A stretch of 64,000 bases of DNA. Origin: an uncultured Prevotellaceae bacterium. Lineage in GTDB: Bacteria > Bacteroidota > Bacteroidia > Bacteroidales > Muribaculaceae. The stretch covers positions 1 to 64,000 of the forward strand of contig CAMVPC010000001.1 of the NCBI GenBank assembly GCA_947169265.1, given 5' to 3'. Shown one piece after another: positions 62,964-64,000 of this stretch. A program made the position numbers and the translations under genes. The notes beneath the pieces were generated by a model. The model was not told where the DNA came from. It saw only the letters and a program-made list of their open reading frames with translations, and made no database searches. The stretch's first letter is position 1; every line of letters starts with the position of its first letter.

Positions 62964-63872
62964 TTATTGGGTGATTTGGATTTTGAGCATCGTGAGCTTG
63001 CCGTCAATGGTGCTGTAAACCACGGTGCCGGCGGCTGCCGTGGGTTGCATCGTCATCGATGAGGGGGCCGTGAGGGCATGGCTGAAGGTGCCGTCGGCCT
63101 TGAGCAGCAGGATTTGCGACGAGGTGAACTGGTGGCCGTCGTCGGTGGCGTTTTGCACCACGAGGTATTCGTTGTCGAGCCATGCGGGCATCTCGTAGTG
63201 GCCCAGTGAGGCGAGCACGTTGCCGTTGAGGTCGGTGACAATCACGCCGCTCTCGGCCGCCACAAATGCCACTTTGTCGCCGTTGGGCGACAAGCTGGCC
63301 CACAGGTATCCGGCGTAGGACTCCACGGGGGAGTGGGCCGTGGTGACGCCGTCGCGGGTGATTATTAACTGAGAGCCTTTCGTGTAAACGCTTGTGCCGG
63401 TGTCTTTCACGCGGCCGCGGCTCTTGTGGGCCCCCAGAAACGCTGTGCCGCGGTTGCCCACCACCGCGCTCACGGCGCCATGTTGCGGCTCGAGCATAGC
63501 CTGCGCGCTGTGGGTGGCCAGGTCGTAGCTCATGGGCGTGCGGTAGATGAGGTGGTCGTCGGCGCGGCGCGCGGTGACGAAGCACACCCGGTCGTTGCCC
63601 GCCCATCGCGCGTCGAAGCCAGCACCCGGCTCTTCGCTCAGTGTGGTCACGGTGTGACTATTGAGGTCGAGCATGCGCAACCCGCGCGTGTCGGCGTCGC
63701 TGAAGAGAAGTTTCGTGGCGTCGGGACTGAGGCGCGGGTAGCAGGCCTCGCCCTCGATGCCGTCGCTCAACCGTGTCTGACTGACCACGGTCACATGCTG
63801 TGCCATCGCGGTGAGGGCGCAGCATCCACTCAAGAGTGGCAAAATCATTAGTTTTAGTAATGTTTTCATCAT
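62964..63872 (-). CDS. TolB-like beta-propeller protein (exported)
   Basis: The ATG at 63872 (next ATG 63869) gives 302 residues with a signal peptide (about 1-23, CCALTAMAQ). It contains WD40/PD40-like blades of the TolB type (ACYPRLSPDATKLLFSDADTRGL; AGFDARWAGNDRVCFVTARR; LWASLSPNGDKVAFVAAESG). Such propellers bind proteins or glycans in the periplasm. It is the first gene of a two-gene operon with the amidase, so it may help localise or regulate it. Function is inferred only. Confidence 0.75.
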   Translation of the reverse strand: MMKTLLKLMILPLLSGCCALTAMAQHVTVVSQTRLSDGIEGEACYPRLSPDATKLLFSDADTRGLRMLDLNSHTVTTLSEEPGAGFDARWAGNDRVCFVTARRADDHLIYRTPMSYDLATHSAQAMLEPQHGAVSAVVGNRGTAFLGAHKSRGRVKDTGTSVYTKGSQLIITRDGVTTAHSPVESYAGYLWASLSPNGDKVAFVAAESGVIVTDLNGNVLASLGHYEMPAWLDNEYLVVQNATDDGHQFTSSQILLLKADGTFSHALTAPSSMTMQPTAAAGTVVYSTIDGKLTMLKIQITQ

Positions 63873-63911
63873 CAAAAGGGGTATAATGAGTTTTGTGTAT
63901 AATCCAAATGA

Positions 63912-63919
63912 CAAAGATA
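63912..63919 (-). promoter_or_regulatory. Promoter -7 box of the propeller-amidase operon
   Basis: TATCTTTG on the minus strand, 39 bases before the ATG at 63872; the -33 box is not clear. The remaining bases to 64000 are AT-rich with no gene seen. Confidence 0.5.
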
Positions 63920-64000
63920 GTGATAAAATGTGAATAATCGTCTAAAAATCAAAAAAAGTTTTCTTTTCACAGCTTAGGGCTATTAAAGTTAATAACTTTA

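Overview
The window is chromosomal DNA from a Bacteroidales bacterium, most likely of the Muribaculaceae. Evidence for this: repeated promoters of the Bacteroidetes type (TTTG, about 19-20 bases, TAnnTTTG) with no Shine-Dalgarno pattern; a PorV protein and C-terminal tails typical of the type IX secretion system (T9SS); many lipoproteins; a BspA-type leucine-rich repeat protein; dockerin-like modules; and families nearly confined to this phylum (DUF4922, DUF4332, a 927-residue FAD/Fe-S oxidase, TM2/zinc-ribbon proteins). Coding DNA is GC-rich and spacers are AT-rich. The family-level assignment is inference.

Left third (1-24747): a peptidoglycan salvage island. On the minus strand from 16495 to 173 lie a BadF-type sugar kinase, a golvesin/amidase surface protein, a family 2 glycosyltransferase, a HIT-like DUF4922 protein, a SpoIID-like protein without a signal peptide, an AmpG-like permease with a large inserted beta domain, an ORF6N protein, a NamZ-type exo-muramidase, a D-lactate dehydrogenase-type flavoprotein and a DUF5009/MurT-like membrane protein carrying inserted Sel1 repeats. 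On the plus strand follow a cysteine desulfidase, a BspA-type protein, a small DUF4332 protein, then an SGNH esterase lipoprotein, a second BadF kinase (probable MurNAc kinase), murQ and ribD. Together they can be read as a pathway: NamZ frees MurNAc in the periplasm, the membrane protein imports it, the kinase makes MurNAc-6-phosphate, MurQ splits this into GlcNAc-6-phosphate and D-lactate, and the flavoprotein oxidises the D-lactate. AmpG would feed larger muropeptides to the cytosolic SpoIID/DUF4922/glycosyltransferase trio, whose chemistry is unknown.

Middle (24751-45342): more cell-wall genes (three GH25 lysozymes, two tandem L,D-transpeptidases, a class A penicillin-binding protein), three glycosyltransferases in one overlapping operon, a RecB/AddA-like helicase without a visible nuclease domain, truA, two TM2/zinc-ribbon proteins, and the housekeeping pair yidC-pyrG.

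Right third (45565-63872): a radical SAM/HIT/greA operon, ispF, porV, two related lipocalin-like lipoproteins around a B3/4 protein and a threonylcarbamoyl-AMP synthase, a thioredoxin lipoprotein translationally coupled to a thioredoxin-like lipoprotein without CxxC, an LES-bearing lipoprotein, a T9SS-tailed endonuclease, a DUF2130 protein, an esterase, a 55-residue 2[4Fe-4S] ferredoxin, a TolC-type protein, tRNA-Val(GAC), a frameshifted gene remnant, a T9SS-tailed dockerin-bearing amidase and a TolB-like propeller protein. I see no CRISPR array, rRNA, insertion sequence or recognisable prophage. No gene-free stretch exceeds 300 bases.
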